This document shows, one piece after another, positions 1-12,004 of a DNA stretch of 64,000 nucleotides. Source of the stretch: Camellia lanceoleosa (Eukaryota; Streptophyta; Magnoliopsida; Ericales; Theaceae); the NCBI GenBank assembly GCA_025200525.1, contig CM045762.1, positions 91,330,717 through 91,394,716 on the forward strand, written 5' to 3'. The notes beneath the pieces are model-generated. The model had not been told where the DNA came from. It did no database searches and worked only from the letters and a program-made list of their open reading frames with translations. Made by a program: the position numbers and the translations under genes. How positions within the stretch are numbered: the stretch's first letter is position 1; every line of letters starts with the position of its first letter.

Positions 1-59
1 AAAAATGAGGGCATGATGGAAGCTTGGCCGGCGGAGAAGGAGAGGGCTCGTCTTCAACA

Positions 60-390
60 ATGACGACTTCGATCGTCTCGAGGCGAAGCGAATCACGAGT
101 GGTCGCTCAAGCTCTCAAATAGCCGAACTTGCCAAAGGCGGAGACTCAAGTAGAGGAGCTAAAAAGCCAAGGAAAGCCGAATCCGATCTTCGAGTAGGAA
201 AAAGTCTTTGCTTATCTGGAATATGTTGATGAAGTTCAAGTTTGAGAATCGGGGTTCAAACATAGGTGGCTCAAGCCCTTCTTGCATTTGGAGTTACATT
301 GGATTTGCCAATTCCTTATGAGCAAGTGGATGTTGAGCCACTCGAATCCAGAGCAGAATTGATTTGGGAGGCGTTTCTAGGTTTTTTTTT
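60..390 (+). pseudogene. Antisense accessory ORF remnant of element 1 (C-terminal part)
   Basis: On the plus strand, opposite to gag, a decayed frame reads like the end of a coiled-coil accessory protein: a Lys/Glu/Gln-rich stretch followed, around 264-372, by a reading that contains GVTLDLPIPYEQVDVEPL. At least two in-frame stops interrupt it. Element 2 has a similar arrangement at 13397-14038 (Glu/Lys-rich coiled coil, then a Gly-Trp segment, a Pro-rich motif and an acidic tail), in the same place and orientation relative to gag-pol. The parallel is positional and architectural; I did not see strong residue identity. The N-terminal part, if present, lies left of the window. Confidence 0.45.
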
Positions 391-819
391 TTTTTTTTGT
401 TGTGCTTGGTAGGGTTTTGTTGGTTGAGTGAATTTTCATGTATAAATTGGTTACTAACATGTACGCAATTTATTAATGAACATTCATGTAATGCCACTAC
501 TTCGTGCACAATTTGTGTGATTATGTTAATGAAACATTTCTTGAGTTTGGCTCAAAGCCTTTTGCTACTTTTATGTAAAATTGTTCTTTGAGTTTGAACT
601 TTTAGGGATTGAATATCTGTGTCAACATTGATTTGTCTTCTTTGTGTAAAATTGTTCTTTGAGTTTGACTTTTGAGGATTGAATATCTGTCAATATGGAT
701 TCATCTTTCTCGTCTTTTCGGATTCGAATTATGATTTGTCAATTCGAGTTCTGTCAATATGGATTCATCTTTCTCGTCTTGTTGGATTGAATTATGAGGC
801 TGTCAATTGAGAGTCGGCT

Positions 820-1200
820 GAAGTATCTGAGTCGAATAGATTGGTGAATACGCCCTTGCTAGAGGTCCTTGCGAGGGTCGAGGGTATTTGAAATGAGCGG
901 ATAGATTGGTGAGTCTGCCCTTGCTCCAAAACGGTCCTTGCTTGGTCGAGGCAGTGGTACTTGGCCGGATAGATTGGGATAGAGTGGTGAGTCTGCCCTT
1001 GCCCCAGGCGGTCCCTGCTGGGTCGAGGGCCGGCTGGGGTACTTGAGCCGGATAGATTGGTGAGTCTGCCCTTGCCCCAGGCCGGTCCTGTTGAGGTCGA
1101 GGCGGTAGAATATGGTAGCTAGATTGATGAATCTGCCCTTGATCGGTCCTTGCAGTCGAGGTCGGTATTTGGAAAGGCGGGGATAAATTGATGGATTATG
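820..1200. repeat. Short tandem repeat of about 65-80 bp in element 1
   Basis: About five imperfect units, each containing AGATTGGTGAGTCTGCCC followed by a GGTCCTTGC/GGTCGAG segment, begin near 838, 903, 966, 1047 and 1120, with a degenerate one near 1185. They lie between the antisense ORF remnant and the unassigned interior of element 1. The unit is unrelated to the large array at 3480-6165. Confidence 0.75.
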
Positions 1201-3480
1201 GTAGAATCGTTGCCCCTGCCGTTGACTTAAGCCCGTGGAGGCGGTCAGGATTCAATTAATGAGATTACTTCGAGCGTCTTGCCCTCTGCGAAGGATAAGC
1301 GAGAAGCGTGCATCCTTTATGAGCTTGGTAGACAATTGAGTTGAGCTCTTAGGAATAAAAAGCGATTAAGCGGATGTCGAATCGACTTTTCTTCAACGAC
1401 AAAGGGGCGAATACTGGTGAGCTTAAGCGGAATATGAATCGGGTGGTGAACCCTCATGAGCGGAAGTAGGAGTGCGGTCGGGAGGCGTCGATCTCCGGCG
1501 TCGCGATGATCGCCGGCGAGAAAGCGATCGCGAGGTAAGGCTCCATGCCCCGAGTCGAGGTCCGACGCGAAACCGTGCCCATTAAGCTGCGGTATTCGTG
1601 AAGAATAGACCCATAGGCGGACTCGATCGTTCGAGATCGGATGTAGCGGTCGACTTTGCCCGACAAATATTTCCACGAGGTTGAAATCAATGTTGGGTCG
1701 GCGGGATTCTGAAGTGTTTCGAGGGCATTCATGGCTTGATGAAGGGCTTTACTGCTTATGAAGTCGGCATCGTCTGCTTGTACTGTCGAGAGATGGAGAA
1801 GAAGGACAAAGCGTATTGAAGTTTGGAGGCCAGCGTGGAAGCGGCAGACGTGAACTAAGGAAGGCCAAGGCGGCTCGAACCCACCACCTGCGAACGATTA
1901 ATGGAAGAGAGGGTTATGAGTCGACACTAGCTCCGCCTTGCCGTCGAGGCGGCTAGTATGTTACGCAATAGAGTGCGAATGGGAGACCTACGAAAGGTTT
2001 CCATGAGGGCGAAAGGTGGGAATCGAAAACCGAAGCTTGGTGAAGAAGTATCTTAGATGTAAAAGCGGGGTGGACGCAGTTGGATCAAGGCATCTCATGC
2101 CATGAAGCTCTTAGGCGTCGGGGAATTGATTCAGCATCACCACGCTTCTGAGTAAAGATTTTCCGTTTGTGCCTTTGAGATTGAGAAAGAGTGAGGATGA
2201 GGTGTGGCAGTATAGGTTTTATAGTCTTAAGATTGGAGCAGGCGTGTTGAAATATGTAACTTATTGTTTTATTAAACAAGATTGTTTCATTATAATTGTT
2301 TCGTTGTCATCCATATTCGGCATATGTGTATTTAGTGTTGCTCAAATGTTTGAATGTCTAGATATTGCCCGACCAGATAGCCGTTAATGCCCGGCAATGG
2401 CAGACCTATCGGCGGAGATCCGCCACATAATAGGCGGTAAACCGTCATGGCGGCAGTTAGGGTTTTATTGAAATTTGTTTCAATGGCCATTTATCTCGAT
2501 TTGGGTGGCGTATTGGCGTTTGGCGGTTGGATTAATAAGGGCTGGTCGGTGATCGGCATGTGAATATTTGGCCGGCCGGTTTTAATAAAGTTATTCGCTT
2601 TGGCCTAGTTAGCGCGCATTTACGCCGTCGGGATGGTCGTGGCGAATGTCAATCGGCGCTTGTTTTTTTTTTTTTGACCAATGCGTTTTGGGAGTTAATA
2701 AAATTTTCTCGGGGTTGGGACCTCGAGATCATAATCATTCTTGAGAATAAAAGTGGTAACCGCTGATAATCCCATTTGACTCATCATTCTTTATGCAGTA
2801 TGACAATTTTGATTCTGAGGCTCAAATTTTGGTCAAGTTTGGTGTTGAGATGGTTTGACGGAAAACCTATCCGTGAAGGAGTTAGGTCATCGAAGGGCTT
2901 GAGTTATGTGAGTCTCCAAAGGGCTTGAGATCTGTGAGTCTCCAAGTCGTCAGCAGATCACCCGAAAGTAGAGTCAACAAGCTGTCAAGTTCATTCTTCC
3001 TTGTCTGGATCTTTGTCTTGACATTGTCAATGGTCTGTGATCGGTGGAATACCCTCCTTATCTGGATCTTAGCCTTGACATTGTCAATGGTGTCGAGGCG
3101 ATTTAGGCGTTTATGCAAATCGTGGGCTTAAGCATAATTGGTTCAAGGTAGTGCTTACGCCGTGGAGGGTTTAAAAGCGGCGATGCGTCGATGCGTCTTT
3201 GCTTTCTGCGTAGCGTTATGTCCTTTTTGCTTTCGATATTGTAATGTTGAATACGGGTTGTATTCATGTAACAAGCTGTTTAATCAAATAAATGGTTTTA
3301 TTTTAAATCTATTTCGTGTTATTACGAATTTTGCTTGTGTACTAAGGCTCATTACTTGAATGCATGATCTGTTCTAGCATGTTACATAGGATCAATTATC
3401 AATCTTTTGTTCGTGCAGCGTTTGCTCGGATTCGGAACACGATTAACACCTAACCTTTGTATGATCCGTTTAGAATCGAG
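1200..3480. other. Unassigned interior of element 1
   Basis: This GC-moderate sequence has short open frames on both strands (for example 1317-1732 minus), none with a domain I recognise. A GGATCTT..CTTGACATTGTCAATGG segment occurs twice (about 3004 and 3061). It sits between two tandem arrays and is probably 3' untranslated or deleted-pol DNA of the retroelement. No convincing gene is present. Confidence 0.5.
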
Positions 3481-6165
3481 GGCCCATTTGGCCTTAAGGA
3501 GATTAATCGCCTCCAAACCGGGACTTAATCGGCCTAAGGCGGCATCAAAGGAGGCTCGAATCCGGAGACTTAATTTGTAGTGTGATACCTTGGTAACCGA
3601 ATCTGGAGACTTAATTTGTGTCGTGATACGAAGGTGCTCGAATCAGGAGACTTAATTGGCCTTAAGGTGGCATGCCAAAGGGGCTCTGAATCAGGAGACT
3701 TAATTGGCCCTAAGGCGACATCGCCAAAGGGCTCGAATCCGGAGACTTAATTTGTGTCGTGATACGAAGGCGCTCGAATCAGGAGACTTAATTTGGCCTA
3801 TCACGATACGAAGGCGCTCGAATCAGACTTAATCGGCCCTAAGGCGGCATGTAAAGGGGCTCGAATCAAGACTTAATCGCCCTAAAGGCGACATCGTAAA
3901 GGCGCTCGAATCGAGACTTAATTTGTGTCGTGATACACAAAGGCGCTCCAAATCCGAAGACTTAATCGGCCCTAAGGCGGCATCGTAAAGGGCTCGAATC
4001 AAGACTTAATCGGCCCTAAAGGCGACATCGTAAAGGGGCTCGAGTCAGGAGACTTAATTTGTGTCGTGATACGAAGGCGCTCGAATCCGGAGACTTAATT
4101 TGTGTCGTGATATACGAAGGCGCTCGAATCAGGAGACTTAATTGGCCCTAAATGGTATCATAAAGAGGCTCGAATCGGAGACTTAATCGGCCTTAAGGCG
4201 ACATCGTAAAGGGCTCGAATCCGGAGACTTAATTTGTGTCGTGATATACGAAGGCGCTCGAATCCGGAGACTTAGGACCCTAAGGCGGCATGTGCCAAAG
4301 GGGGCTCGAATCAGGAGACTTAATTTGGCCAATCATGATACGAAGGCGCTCGAATCAGGAGACTTAATCGCCCTAAGGCGGTATCGCCAAAGGGGCTCGA
4401 ATCTGAAGACTTAATCGGCCCTAAGGCGACATCGCCAAAGGGCTCGAATCGGAGACTTAATTTGTGTCGTGATACCGGGCGCTCGAATCCGGAGACTTAA
4501 TTTGTGCCAATCGTGATATACGAAGGCGCTCGAATCCGGAGACTTAATCGGCCCTAAGGCGGTATCGCCAAAGGGCTCGAATCGGAGACTTAATCGGCCC
4601 TAAGGGGACATGCACCAAAGGGGCTCGAATCGAGACTTAATTTGTGTCGTGATATACATGAAGGCGCTCGAATCAGGAGACTTAAGCGCCCTAAGGCGGC
4701 ATCGTAAAGGGAGCTCAAATCGGAGACTTAATTTGGCTAATCGTGATACGAAGGCGCTCTGAATCTGGAGACTTAATCGGCCTAAGGCGGTATCGTAAAG
4801 GGCTCGAATCTGGAGACTTAATCGGCCCTAAGGCGACACGCGCCAAAGGGGCTCGAATCAGGAGACTTAATTTGTGCAATCGTGATACCTGAAGGCGCTC
4901 GAATCGAGACTTAATTTGTGTCGTGATATACGAAGGCGCTCAAATCCGGAGACTTAAGGCCCTAAGGCGGCATGCTCCAAGGGGGCTCGAATCTGGAGAC
5001 TTAATTTGTGTCGTGATACATGAAGGCGCTCGAATCCGGAGACTTAATCGGCCCTAAGGCGACATGCAAGGGCTCAAATCCGGAGACTTAATTTGTGCCA
5101 ATCGTGATACGAAGGCGCTCGAATCGAGACTTAATCGGCCCTAAGGTGGCATCGCCAAAGGCTCGAATCCGGAGACTTAATCGGCCCTAAGGGACATCTT
5201 GGGGAGCCATGGGCTCGAATCAGGAGACTTAATTTGGCGAATCGTGATACGAAGGTGCTCGAATCCGGAGACTTAATCGGCTCTAAGCATCGCCAAAGGG
5301 GCTCGAATCAGGAGACTTAATCGCCCTAAGGCGACATCGCCAAAGGGGCTCAAATCAAGACTTAATTTGGTCAATCGTGATACCACGAAGGCGCTCGAAT
5401 CCGGAGACTTAATTTGTGTCGTGATATACGAAGGCGCTCGAATCTGGAGACTTAACTTAGGCCCTAAGGCGGCATCGTAAGGGGCTCGAATCGGAGACTT
5501 AATTTGCCAATCGTGATACACGAAGGGCGCTCCGAATCCGGAGACTTAATCGGCCCTAAGGCGACATGCGCCAAAGGGGGCTCCGAATCCGGAGACTTAA
5601 TTTGGCCAATTGTGATACACGAGGGGCGCTACAAATCTGGAGACTTAATCGTGCCCAAGGCGGCATGCGCCAAAGGGACTCGAATCTGGAGACTTAATCG
5701 GCCCTAAGGGGACATGCGCGTAAGGGGCTCGAATCAGGAGACTTTATTTGTGTCGTGATACAAGGCGCTCGGTCGGAGACTTAATCGGCCCTAAAGGCGC
5801 AGCCAAAGAGACTCTGAATCTAGAGACTTGATCGGCCCTAAGGCGACATCGCCAAGGGCTCGAATCAAAGACTTAATTTGGCGAATCGTGATACCTGAAG
5901 GCGCTCGAATCCGGAGACTTAATCGGCCCTAAGGTGGCATCGCCAAAGGGGCTCGAATCGAGACTTAATCGGCCCTAAAGGCGACATCGCCAAATGGGGC
6001 TCTGAATCCGGATACTTAATTTGTGTCGTGATACACGGCGCTTGAATCCGGAGACTTAATCGGCCCTAAAGCGGCATCGCCAAGGGGGCTCGAATCCGGA
6101 GACTTAATCGGCCCTAAGGCGACATCGCTAAAGGGGCTCGAATCAGGAGACTTATTTTGTGTCGT
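3480..6165. repeat. 2.7-kb satellite-like array of two interleaved 41-48 bp monomers
   Basis: About 60 units share the first half CTCGAATCCGGAGACTTAAT and differ in the second half. Type a continues with CGGCCCTAAGGCGGCATCG or its GCGACATCG variant, then CCAAAGGGG. Type b continues with TTGTGTCGTGATACGAAGGCG. The types follow a loose order (a with GGC, a with GAC, then one or two b), so a larger unit of three or four monomers, about 130-190 bp, recurs. The array lies where Tat-clade elements carry their variable 3' untranslated repeats. Units touch each other without unique spacers, so it is not a CRISPR array. Confidence 0.9.
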
Positions 6166-6408
6166 GGCTAGTGCCCTTGAATCGACATATGATTTTCGTC
6201 GAGGAAAAATAGTTCATATTGCAGGCGAAATATATTCTGATTATCGAGCCCACGATCGGGTCGGTGATAGGGTTTTGTCGAACTCGCTTGTGCCGATTAG
6301 GGGAACCACGTATTTCTTCAATGCAAGTGGGTTGTTGGGAAGCGCAGGATCGATGGTAGGTTCTTGTGGCGGCCTTCATGATATGTAGCGAGTTCTTCGA
6401 TTATAGCA

Positions 6409-6700
6409 TTATCTGGCGATGGGAGCTTTATGACCGGAATTCCGCCGACCGTTTTGGATCCTTCGAGCAGTAATGTGACCTTGCCCAATGGGTATTCGAG
6501 GTTCGTATAAAGCGAATAGTGGGTGGCGCCGAGATAGATACGCCTCGTTGAGGTCGAGCTTGATGAAAGTTTGATAGTACATTACATCTGAACTACTCCT
6601 TGGATCAATGAGGATTCGTTCAATGATGAACCGGTTTATCGTAATCAATGACCAGCGGATCAATGTGGCAAGCCGTTCGTCATTGAGGCGAGTCGTCGAA
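6409..6700 (-). pseudogene. Element 1 retroviral-type aspartic protease remnant
   Basis: On the minus strand the frame reads IIERILIDPRSSSDVMYYQT, the flap-side start of a Tat-type Gag-linked aspartic protease; the equivalent position in element 2 is ILIDQESSCEIMYYETF at about 19170. The family active site is D-x-G-S/T; here the Gly is Arg (AGG, explained by one G-to-A change), so the enzyme would be inactive. The protease frame ends near 6409, and downstream (leftwards) the sequence passes into the repeat array instead of reverse transcriptase. Confidence 0.75.
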
Positions 6701-6869
6701 GGCAATTGTCGAACTTCTTGGACCGGTCGATCAATCTGGCGCCTGTAAGTTGGGTGCGATCGAATTGTGTGCATGGCCGGAGTGTAGGCAGGTTGTAAAT
6801 TATGTGGATCACGCCAAGTGGGGGAGAGTCCTGCCTTAATGCTAATGCCTTGATTGGCTTTCCCTGTTT

Positions 6870-8284
6870 CACATACTACTGCAGTCGGCCGTCTTGCACC
6901 AGTTCTTCCAGGTGGTCTTTTAATGCGTAGCAACTCTCTGTTTCGTGGCCGTGATCTTTGTGATATTCGCACCTCCGGTCCCTTAAATGCGTGTATCGGG
7001 TGGTCCCACCATCTTTGACGGCCATTTAAAGAATGGAAGGTGTTGGATTTTGGTCATTACAGCGGTGATTGGCTCTGACAGTTCCGTGTACTTTTTGTCG
7101 GCGCGCCTCGAGCGCCTACTGTCGACTTGCAATTGCTCATTCGTCGGGTGGGAGCATTGATCGGTCGATCGGCGAGAGTCCCGCCTTTTGTCCCGTTTAG
7201 CACGTTGTCGTGGCTCGGGGCTCGAGGTAACGCAGGCTTATCGGTAGCAATGTCGAGGTCCCGATTTGGTGGGCGCTTGACTAGCTTTGATCCTCGAGGA
7301 ATCATCTTCCACTTTGCAATACTCTTTGACTTTCTTCATCAACGCCCATTGTTTTGGGGGTCTTACGTCGAGGAGTTGCGAAAGAGCTGTTAGGATGTAG
7401 TCCCATTTTGAAGGCGATAGCGGCCATGGAGTCGTTGCAAAGCGTCGTCAGCGAGATTGAAGCACTCCCAATATCGCGAATATGCTCTCAGCGTTTCTCC
7501 CGGTTGAATTTGCATAGCCCAGAGAGAGTCGGCCTGTTTCGGCTGTACCTCGTTGGTGATGAACCTGGCCCTGAAGGATTTTTGCAATTGATGGAAACTT
7601 CTGATCGAAGCCGACTCCAGTTTGTAATACCATCTAATAGCTAGTGGCCCCAAACTGCTGGGGAATATTTGGCACATGAGGGCTTCATTGTCTGCATGCA
7701 ACGTCATGGCCTACTTGTAGTGACGTATATGATCGGTGGGGTCTGATTTTCCGTCGTAGAGAGTAAATGATGGAGCTTTGAACTTCTTGGGCAGGGCCGC
7801 CCTCGCAATTCGTCGGATAAAAGGATCGTGCCGGTCCTCTTCGTCTGAACTGCTTCTTCTGCGTTTGTTCCTTATATGTGGGCTTTTTTTAGAGGAGCTG
7901 GAAGTGTCTGAGCGTCCCTTGTTATGCTTCGTGGAAAATGAATTGGAGTCGCTATCAGTTTCCTTTGGTCGGGCTCGAGGTCGTTGTTTACACGCCTCGA
8001 GGGTCGTTAATCGGTCTTGGCGGCTTCTTTGGATTTTGCTACTTCGAGGCCAAATCTTGTCGAGGCGTTCATTTTACTGCGAGCATATTTTCTAGCCTTT
8101 GCTCATTACATTTAGCTTGTTCTCTGAAGGCTTGCATCGTCTCTGCTGAAGTCGTTGGTGAATCAAAATTCAAGGCGCGTCTCGCAGCGATGGTTTCCTT
8201 CCCGAGCATATCTGCCGGGGTGATGTCGTCTCTCTGTGTGGTCTCGTCGATGGCTATCGGAGGATCTTGCGTCACGCCTTCCAT
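6870..8284 (-). pseudogene. Element 1 gag (capsid-nucleocapsid) pseudogene
   Basis: Translation would start at the ATG at 8284, shortly after the primer-binding site. The first ~70 residues are polar and acidic. A Ser/Lys/Arg-rich segment follows around 7800-7950. The retrotransposon Gag core spans about 7390-7760 (ALMCQIFPSSLGPLAIRWYY, then the RFITNEVQ and TLRAYSRYWECFN motifs). The zinc knuckle [14 protein letters not shown] is intact in a different frame at about 6926-6967, so at least one frameshift separates core and knuckle. An in-frame TAG near 7721, just before AMTLHADNEA, is explained by CAG to TAG. The core resembles the gag of element 2 at 21253-21531. Function in life: particle assembly and RNA packaging. 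Confidence 0.8.
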
Positions 8285-8301
8285 AGATGTATTTGAGTAT
8301 T

Positions 8302-8317
8302 CCCACAGACGGCGCCA
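8302..8317 (-). other. Primer-binding site of element 1
   Basis: The minus strand reads TGGCGCCGTCTGTGGG two bases inside the LTR end. The same site, differing at one base, follows the element 2 LTR at 20345-20360. The position just inside the 5' LTR and the TGG start are typical of tRNA-primed minus-strand synthesis. I did not assign the tRNA. Confidence 0.85.
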
Positions 8318-8319
8318 AT

Positions 8320-8763
8320 TGTGGGGAAGTGGTTTTGGAAATACTCTTCAGATCCTGGGAGACGCTCTTGATACTCAGCTAGTCACCTGCAAAGACAAAT
8401 ACTCCTAGTGTAGGATTAGCACTCACGGCAGAGTTAGCTTTTCTACTCAAGAAAGCTTGTTTACTTAATTTAGTGAAGTGTTTTTTTTTACATACCATTC
8501 CAGGAACGCTGCTTCTTTATTTATATCTGTTCCTCCTGAGGCCTCGGGGCCTGAGCTTGGTTTTCAATCATTACCCGTTCTTATATTCGGCCCCTAACGA
8601 TCTTTTTCAATCGGCTTACGTATTGTATTCGGCCCATCCTAGTCTCGCAGGATGGGGCCGATTAATATTTGCTGGACGTCCGGTTAGTGTCAGTACTAAA
8701 ACATGCCCTTTCCGATTTAGCCATATATTCGGCTCCCACACGAAGTATGATATCTAATTGACA
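8320..8763 (-). repeat. 5' LTR of element 1 (444 bp, TG...CA)
   Basis: On the minus strand it begins TGTCAATTAGATATC and ends TTCCCCACA, directly before the two-base spacer and the primer-binding site. The boundary on the gag side is secure because of the primer-binding site. The outer boundary at 8763 is inferred from the TG start, because the partner LTR is outside the window. Confidence 0.75.
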
Positions 8764-9986
8764 AATCAAAACAATTTTATGAGGTAAGTCCATAATTGAA
8801 ATGTATGCCAAATATATGTCTGTGATTTGCATTCACCAACTTTTTTCTCCAATACATGACATACGAACACTTTATAATTGACCATAGGTATAGATGCATA
8901 TGTAGGCATATATACACATGCTTACAATTATGCATAGATATATATACTTTTAAAAAAACATGCCTACATTTGAATTTAGTGATAGTCGATTGTTCTGGTA
9001 CAAAAAGAAAAAAACAACAAATACTACAGCTAGGTACTACATCAAATGATAGATTTGTAAACATACAATGCATTTGGAAGGTCAAAACAAAATTCAAAAG
9101 CCATATATATAGAAACAATCTAAAAATGAAAGTTTAACTCATTGAGTTACATTAAAACTATAGAACCAAATAGGAAAAAATTACCGTTAAGTCCTATTTT
9201 GCTTTTAATATTACTATTCCTATCAAGTTTTATTACGGACAACTCTCACAAAATTCACGTTTATAAATTTGATTATAATTTTACCCTTCTCATTTAATAT
9301 GAATAATAATTTCATAAACAATTTTAATTCTAAAAATTATATTAAACAAAATATAACTAACAATTGGATCAAAAGATCATTTTCTGTTATTCGAAACTAT
9401 GATTTTTTATTTTATTTTATGGTAAAAAAGAATCCAAAAGGGCAAAAATTTATTAAAATTCCATCAATAGTCATAGAAAATAATATTGGTGAATTCATAT
9501 ATTTTTCAAAGGTATTATTGAAACTTTATAGGACTTAATGGTATTATTAAAAAGCGAAATAGGACTTATTGATTATTTTTCAAGAAAGAATAAAACATAA
9601 CCAAGGAATAAACTTTTGTAAATAATTTTAGTTCCAAATGAAAATTTTGACTAATCTTTGCATCAATTTTGCGGCCTCACATTGAATTTACACACTTTTT
9701 GTCAAAATAAAAATTCAATAACAGTCCAACCAAAATTTTAAATATGAGGGCATAAGGCATAATCTTTTAAGTTAAATTGACAATGATAAATATCAATGAA
9801 ATAGCAAGATGACATTCTTATATGAGCAAGACTTGGTGATTAGGCTAACCAATTATGCGATGACAGTGTTGAGAAGAGAATTATCAAGTACATACAATGG
9901 CTAACAAATACATAAAGCCGCATTAAAATGGTTAATACTAATCACTTTGAAGCCACATTACCGTTCAATGTCCTCTTAAATGTTTT
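8764..9986. other. AT-rich intergenic DNA
   Basis: No gene is recognised. Short frames on both strands have low-complexity translations. The only structured object is the inverted-repeat element at 9188-9568. The last bases (9987 on) belong to the duplicated target of element 2. Confidence 0.6.
9188..9568. mobile_element. Small inverted-repeat element (MITE-like, ~380 bp)
   Basis: The left end TAAGTCCTATTTTGCTTTTA and the right end, read as reverse complement, TAAGTCCTATTTCGCTTTTT, form terminal inverted repeats of about 28 bp with few mismatches. The interior is AT-rich and non-coding. A further internal copy of GGACTTAATGG lies near 9531. No clear target duplication could be fixed, so the superfamily is left open. 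Confidence 0.55.
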
Positions 9987-10043
9987 CCAATTGCAAAATA
10001 GAGCTCCAGAAAAATAAGTCATAAGGTAATGCTAAACACTACT
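9987..10043 (+). repeat. Left copy of the 57-bp target duplication flanking element 2
   Basis: The 57 bases from CCAATTGCAAAATAG to GCTAAACACTACT recur, with about five substitutions, at 22774-22830 on the far side of element 2. At the right copy the sequence runs straight into AAAAGGATAGG, so it looks like the unoccupied target. A normal gypsy insertion duplicates about 5 bp. Confidence 0.85.
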
Positions 10044-11117
10044 TGTACGAGGACGAAATATTGTTCTCGTATAATCCTGTTGATCAAGTCTGTGCTCCTC
10101 CGTACGTCGTCGCTTTACTTCCTGATAACACATACGTGAGCTAGCCAGTGGGTGTGTGCCGGATACCTCTCCGATGCCTAAGTCAGCAAAACAGACAAAT
10201 AGACAAAAAGCTCTGTGTATTCGGGAATCAAAGTTGTGTTACCTCTTCATAAGTGATGTTGTGAGCTTTTATAGGTTCCGCGTGGCACAATCCTAGTAAG
10301 ACTCTTACTCCTCCATGAAGAGTCCTTCTAGGAATCATACTCCTGAAAGATAATGCTTATCCTTCAACACCCTCCTCACTACTTAAACCAAGTGAGATGG
10401 TTTTACCAAGATTGGATGTCAGTATGACCGAGATAACATGACCATGCTAAAGCTGCGGACTAGACCGAGCTTTACTTAGCTCGATTTTTCCTTTCACCGC
10501 GTGTACCTCGATTGACATATTCCAACTAGGTTACCTGAAACCATGCTAACCATAACGGCCTTGGACCGAGCTAACCAATAGCATGGTCCTGAATAAAGCT
10601 CAACATACTTCGGCCCAACATGATATGTCCGAGCTAACTCCGAGTGTGGTGACCGAACTACCCGCAAGGCTTTTTTGGACTGGGATAACTCCAAGATCCT
10701 TCTCGGACTGGGTTAACTACAGAGCCCTTTTACTCGGCCCTTTTACTGGTCCTGAGCGTCCTTTACAGCCGCCCAATTTTCATATAAATTACCCTCTTAA
10801 TTGCTCATTAATTCCATCTGTGACTTGATGATAGAATTATCTATTTACGGCCGAGCTAAAAATGTGGCCTTCCAGCGAGCTAAAAACCTTTAGCCTTCCA
10901 AGCAGGGCTAAAAAACCTTTAGCTTTCAACCGAGCTAAAACCTTTAGCTCTCCAACTAAAAAACCTTTAGCTTTCCATCCGAGCTAAATTCATCACAGGA
11001 TCTATCATCCGATCAAAACATCTCTTCGATCATTTGTGAAGTCGCTTCTCATTCCAAGAACACGTGGCAGACTCTCATTGGCCCAATGCAGCTGCCCAGC
11101 CGTCTTCGTACTTTGCA
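10044..11117 (-). repeat. Left (3') LTR of element 2, minus orientation, 1074 bp
   Basis: In plus coordinates it starts TGTACGAGGACG and ends CGTACTTTGCA. Its reverse complement matches 19272-20342 along the full length, with roughly one difference per twenty bases by eye, mostly C/T or A/G. The TATA-like CTATAAAAG of the U3 lies near 10270. Runs of a repeated GAGCTAAA-AACCTTTAGC motif occur at 10850-10990 in the U3. No primer-binding site adjoins its outer side, in keeping with a 3' LTR. Confidence 0.9.
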
Positions 11118-12004
11118 ATATTTGAACAGTCCCGCCTTTTTGTCCTTCTTTCTACTCAAAACAAGCCCTTCATTTTGAGTCATTCACTTTACTATTCATT
11201 ACCTTCTCTCTCTTTCTCTAAGCCTCCATCTCTCCTCAACCTTGCATATACAGAACTCGCGCTTGTTGCTTGCTACTACTTCCATTTTCAGTGCCTTCAT
11301 CCTGAACTAGTAAGTGGTTCGAATCTTCTTCCTTTCTGTGGATTTCGCATTAGTTTGGTAACACACAGCATGCAGATTTATTTGTTTTTGCAAAACACCT
11401 ATTCCAATTTTGCTTTCATCTTTCTGGGAAAAACCATGTGATAGAACAACTATACTCACGAATAACTTGAAAAACACTGATTTTGATCCAAAATCTCATT
11501 TTGACGGAACTAAAAACTTGTTTGTATTAGATGTGACCCAAGCCGAACTAGGCAACCGAACTAGGACTTTTACACCATACTTGTAGTTTCAGTAGGTTTA
11601 AGTAACTTTTGCCTCATCTAACCAAGCTAACGAACCGTACTAGGTTTTGTGCAACACCGCGCTAGAAAGCCTTAACCACCAACCGAGCTACGACTTGGGG
11701 CTAAGCTAGCATTCTTAGTCCAAACCGAACTAAGAATGCTGCCCCTAAAGCTCAACTGGGCTAATGCCCTTTGCTCAAATCGAGCTAAGATCGTATCCCA
11801 CGTAGCCGAGCTAGGGTTTTATTTATCTCACCTTTTTTTCTTTTAGCACGGTCCAATGATCTGTGCTTAACACCTTTGTTTTTCACTTTGTAGACTTAGG
11901 TTGGCTAGGCACTCCTCTTGATTGCTCAACCGAGCTACTAGGCGTCATTTCTCGACCGAGATAGGACACTGCATTCTATTAATTTATTCATAACTTATAT
12001 CCAC
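11118..12004 (+). promoter_or_regulatory. Leader of the antisense accessory gene, with probable 5'UTR intron (11310-11894)
   Basis: Immediately inside the LTR, the plus strand carries a pyrimidine-rich stretch (11170-11245, CTCTCTCTTTCTCTAAGC type) like a plant 5' leader. A strong donor GTAAGT follows at 11310, and a T-rich acceptor ending TTTGTAG at 11894 precedes the first ATG of the accessory frame (12005). The same leader, donor included, is repeated at 22281-22773. The complementary strand next to the LTR (GGACAAAAAGGCGGGA at 11127-11142) is the best polypurine-tract candidate of the sense element. No clear TATA box was seen, and the 11064-11441 open frame crossing this area is probably chance. 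Confidence 0.5.

Larger units (their letters stand above)
1..8763 (-). mobile_element. Element 1: pol-less Tat-clade Ty3/gypsy LTR retrotransposon, left end outside window
   Basis: Reading on the minus strand, the order is 5' LTR (8763-8320), primer-binding site, gag, protease, a long tandem array (6165-3480), unassigned DNA, a second small array, and an antisense ORF remnant on the plus strand at the left edge. No RT, RNase H or integrase similarity is visible between the protease and the left edge, so it looks like a non-autonomous deletion derivative. The 3' LTR is not in the window, so total length and target duplication cannot be read. The order protease, repeats, antisense ORF matches the 3' part of element 2. 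Assignment to the Tat clade rests on the Gag knuckle, the protease context and this layout. Confidence 0.8.

Noticed and set aside
1317..1732. Minus-strand frames of 119 and 92 codons in element 1
   Set aside because: Two overlapping frames in GC-richer repeat-like DNA with no recognisable protein similarity.
3480..6165. CRISPR-like repeat array
   Set aside because: Units are contiguous, variable and lack unique spacers, and the setting is a plant retroelement.
8777..9538. Several 80-110 codon frames on both strands
   Set aside because: AT-rich chance frames without codon bias or domains, and one overlaps the inverted-repeat element.
11064..11441. 125-codon plus-strand frame starting MADSHWPNAAAQ
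   Set aside because: It begins inside the LTR and crosses into the leader of the antisense gene. The same first residues appear at the false start of the pol frame because both are LTR sequence.
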